Source: Stentor coeruleus
Taxonomy: Eukaryota > Ciliophora > Heterotrichea > Heterotrichida > Stentoridae
Length of the DNA stretch: 64,000 nucleotides
Direction: 5' to 3'
NCBI GenBank assembly: GCA_001970955.1
Contig: MPUH01000006.1
Span: forward strand, 62,001-126,000
In this document: piece by piece, positions 61,826-64,000 of the stretch
Layout of the letters: every line of letters begins with the position of its first letter
Position numbering within the stretch: position 1 is the stretch's first letter
Made by a program: the position numbers and the translations under genes
Notes under the pieces: generated by a model
The model's database searches: none
Seen by the model: only the letters and a program-made list of their open reading frames with translations
Told to the model about the DNA's origin: nothing

Positions 61826-63414
61826 ATGCTAAGAGAAGATTCTATAGAATCTCTTAAAAGAATTTCTAATGATAACCACAAAGAATTGAAAGAGATCACA
61901 GATTTTCTTAAGGAGTGGGCCAATATTGAAGAAGACTATTCAAAGAGTATAGAAAAAATATCTGATAATATCAAATTCAAATTCACTACAGGAATTTTCG
62001 CTGAAAACCTTCGCATTTATATACAATCATTATCACATAAAGCAAAAACATTCTCAACTTGCCTTTCAAACCTTATAATAAGCAATATTGAATTCATTAC
62101 AGCTCAAGGAAGTACTTTAAAAACAAGCTACACCTTAGGTAAAAAACTTAATGAAAAAATGCTAAAAAAGTACAGCAATGTTATTATCGCTTTAGATAAA
62201 TACCTTACAATCTGTAATGATTGCGAACAAGTTACTTTTCATTTAGATAACGAATCTGATAATTCCAAAAAAGAAAAATTNATTTTTTTTTACCTATAAA
62301 ATCTTCACAAAATTTATAACCCTAAAAATTTCAACAAGTTACTTTTCATTTAGATAACGAATCTGATAATTCCAAAAAAGAAAAATTATTCCTAAAAATG
62401 CAAACGCTTAAAAAATGTGTAAACATAGCATTAGACAACTATAAAATTGTAAATCAATTATTCAACCAATCAATAAAAAATTATAATAATTCTATTGAAG
62501 CTATCTTAGAGACCTTTAATTCATATGAAGAAAAACGGTGTAAATGTCTTGAGGACTCATTAAGAATTTTATGCAAAATTATAGTTGAAAAATCAGAAAA
62601 CATGCAAAGTCCAAAAATTGAAATGAACGAATTTTTAGTCATTAAAGAATTCAAAAAATCAGATTTTTTGTTAGAAGAAATGCAAGTGAGTATTTATTCT
62701 GGGACACACCCACTTTTCCAAGATTCGGAAAAGGGACTTCAAACATCATTTTTTGAAAAAGGTGGAGTTTCTAATGGAACCCAGCCAGCTGTTGAAAAAA
62801 TGTATAGAAAAGAACTTGATTTTATAATAGAAAAAGTTTGGGAAAATAAAATCTTAACTGAAAACGAGTGTATGAAATTAAATAAAAGAATAAATGACCA
62901 TATCGGTCGTAAAGCTTGGATGTGGAGCCTAAACCGTAAACGTAGTCAAGGTTGTTTCCAGCTTTCAAATGAAAGTTTCAATATAATTGGTGAACTTTTC
63001 CTCCAAGCCCTCAGTAACTGCGAAAATTCAAACGACATAGCCACTGCAAAAAACTGCCTGATCCTCTCACAAACATTCTACAAAGACCCCCCTAAAACCT
63101 ACATTCAAAGCTTTATAATCGATCACCCAATCTGGAAAAGCATCAACTTTTGGGAAAAAGCTCTCGACAGTTCAATAATCGATGAACTCAAAAAACAAGG
63201 TATTGATTCATCTCAAGACCTATCTCAAACCAAAAGTCTTATAGCCCTACAGCTTATTTCATTTGGGATAATAATGATGGATTTCAAGCTTCCAAAAAAT
63301 TTAATCCAGCATATAATCAATACCTTAACTAAAAGCTATTCTATACCCTCAGATGAAACTCAAAAAATAATGCTTTCAATCCAAGAAAGCTACGATTCTT
63401 ATTATAAAACTTAA
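61826..63414 (+). CDS. F-BAR-like protein with a KIAA0513/SBF2-type C-terminal domain
   Basis: An N at 62281 plus repeat interrupts the locus; counting the repeat once gives 493 aa. The N-terminal 150-200 residues resemble an FCH/F-BAR helix bundle (LKRISNDNHKELKEITDFLK, EWANIEEDYSKSIEKI, FAENLRIYIQSLSHKAKTF). This would bind curved membranes. The C-terminal 200 residues match the SBF2/KIAA0513 helical domain: RKAWMWSLNRKRSQGCFQLS, AKNCLILSQTFYKDPPKTYI, DHPIWKSINFWEKALDSSII. The combination suggests an endocytic or endosomal adaptor. It is convergent with NPC1, with 20 bp between the stops. Confidence 0.75.
62226..62387. repeat. 55-bp direct repeat with N at 62281 and stray sequence (assembly gap)
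   Basis: Bases 62226-62280 recur at 62333-62387. Between them are the N and 51 bases that match neither side. Dropping 107 bases leaves the F-BAR gene in one frame. Confidence 0.9.
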
Positions 63415-63434
63415 TAATTTCTATCAAAACTCTA

Positions 63435-64000
63435 TTAGTTATTTCTAGTAATAGTCTCCAACATCCTATCATGTCTTTTAGGTTTATCATCCTTAACTTC
63501 ACTACTAGGGCCAATATAGCTAAGTAAAATAGGCTGTAAGGCTAAACCATGGAAGAACCCAAGGACAATAATCCCCATATACATTCTAAAGAAATACAAA
63601 CGAAACACTTCACTTGGAGCTAAACCTAATACAATAACCCCAATAAGCTTAGTTGAAACTATCCCTGTCATCACAGTACTACCCATATCAATCAAAGCTT
63701 TTCTTGCCCTTTCTTCTCTATTTCCAGTCTGTTTTAAAAATGATGTCATAATATGCACACAAAATTCTACAGCAAGACCACAACACATAACAAGATTTAC
63801 AACACTTATAGCATTAACTTCAACACCATAACCACCAGCAAGTTTATTCCACACATAACAAAAACCTATAAGACCCCAAGTTGTACATCCAACCATAAGT
63901 GTTACAATAAGTCCTGCATATAAATTAGTCAATAATTCAATTGCTAATAACACTGCACCAAATGCTAAAAGCATGTTTTGTATAGCTTGGCCACGTATAT
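63435..64000 (-). CDS. NPC1: NPC1-type sterol transporter, C-terminal part (runs off the window)
   Basis: Only the last 188 residues are present; the frame stays open to the window edge (IRGQAIQNMLLAFGAVLLA). The sequence is the final bundle of membrane helices of the RND/patched superfamily: AISVVNLVMCCGLAVEFCVH, EERARKALIDMGSTVMTGIV, YFFRMYMGIIVLGFFHGLAL, then QPILLSYIGPS. VNLVMxCGxxVEFCxH and FRMY...LLSYIGP are specific to Niemann-Pick C1 proteins, which export cholesterol or other sterols from lysosome-like compartments. The cytoplasmic tail is short and basic and lacks the human LLNF lysosomal signal. A patched-like protein is less likely. Confidence 0.85.
   Translation of the reverse strand, partial: IRGQAIQNMLLAFGAVLLAIELLTNLYAGLIVTLMVGCTTWGLIGFCYVWNKLAGGYGVEVNAISVVNLVMCCGLAVEFCVHIMTSFLKQTGNREERARKALIDMGSTVMTGIVSTKLIGVIVLGLAPSEVFRLYFFRMYMGIIVLGFFHGLALQPILLSYIGPSSEVKDDKPKRHDRMLETITRNN

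Noticed and set aside
1922-62387. N-flanking repeats as minisatellites or target-site duplications
   Set aside because: Every one is a single pair centred on an N, with varied length and sequence; no mobile element lies between the copies.
1-64000. Ciliate stop-codon reassignment (TAA/TAG or TGA as sense)
   Set aside because: Conserved genes contain none of the three stops inside their domains, and the few internal stops coincide with 15-nt introns, assembly repeats or decayed genes.
1-64000. Transposons, retroelements, viral fossils, CRISPR, tRNA or rRNA genes
   Set aside because: I looked for long terminal or inverted repeats, transposase, polymerase and capsid-like frames, regular spacer arrays and tRNA-like folds and found none that I could support.

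Overview
The window looks like macronuclear DNA of a heterotrich ciliate, most likely Stentor or a close relative. It is AT-rich and very gene-dense, and it uses the standard genetic code: no conserved gene reads through TAA, TAG or TGA. Its spliceosomal introns are only 15 nt long. Five can be placed with confidence because removing each one joins two conserved reading frames (20963-20977, 27740-27754, 29000-29014, 30681-30695, 58348-58362). All five start GTA, end YAG and carry A at intron position 10. Many genes are ciliary, cytoskeletal or membrane-trafficking genes. I see no phage, retroelement, transposon, CRISPR array, tRNA or rRNA.

Layout. 1-3.1 kb: a gene tail, an unrecognised conserved gene, and a macro-domain gene head-to-head with a small coiled-coil gene. 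3.3-12.9 kb: a tandem direct duplication of about 4.8 kb, each copy carrying one giant WD40 plus ion-channel gene. 13-23.7 kb: a small unknown gene, a sugar-porter-like MFS protein, a 1247-aa armadillo-like protein, a small coiled-coil gene overlapping PIGB tail-to-tail, a decayed WD40 gene and an unusual aldo-keto reductase. 23.7-34.2 kb: a ciliary-type repeat protein, a TTLL tubulin-modifying ligase, a two-cNBD protein, a RAP-like organellar protein and a sperm-tail PG-rich protein. 35-41 kb: AP-4 beta, a coiled-coil protein and an unknown. 41.6-50.5 kb: a probable N-myristoylated protein, two gene-relic regions, a SAC/5-phosphatase protein and a Ubl-ankyrin-AGC kinase. 51-54 kb: a multi-spanning membrane protein and a basic coiled-coil protein. 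54.2-64 kb: a tight co-directional run of a zinc-finger/gamma-tubulin-complex protein, an ankyrin/zinc protein, two paralogues and an F-BAR protein, then the 3' end of NPC1 running off the window.

Two window-wide observations matter. First, nine single-N gaps are each flanked by near-perfect direct repeats of 49-149 bp, and one more such repeat (36253-36364) has no N. These look like unmerged overlapping contig ends; they split or lengthen several genes on paper, so those genes are described here as single loci. Second, the intergenic DNA has an extreme, gene-oriented strand skew: on the coding strand the 5' flank is C-rich and almost free of G, while the 3' flank is G-rich and almost free of C. 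I know of no description of this pattern. It predicts transcription direction throughout the window and is the most interesting unexplained signal here.

The genes do not form one pathway. The recurring themes are microtubules and cilia (TTLL, gamma-tubulin complex, PG-rich protein), membranes and sterol or phosphoinositide traffic (AP-4, NPC1, SAC protein, F-BAR), GPI-anchor synthesis (PIGB) and signalling (cNBD protein, AGC kinase, WD40 channels).
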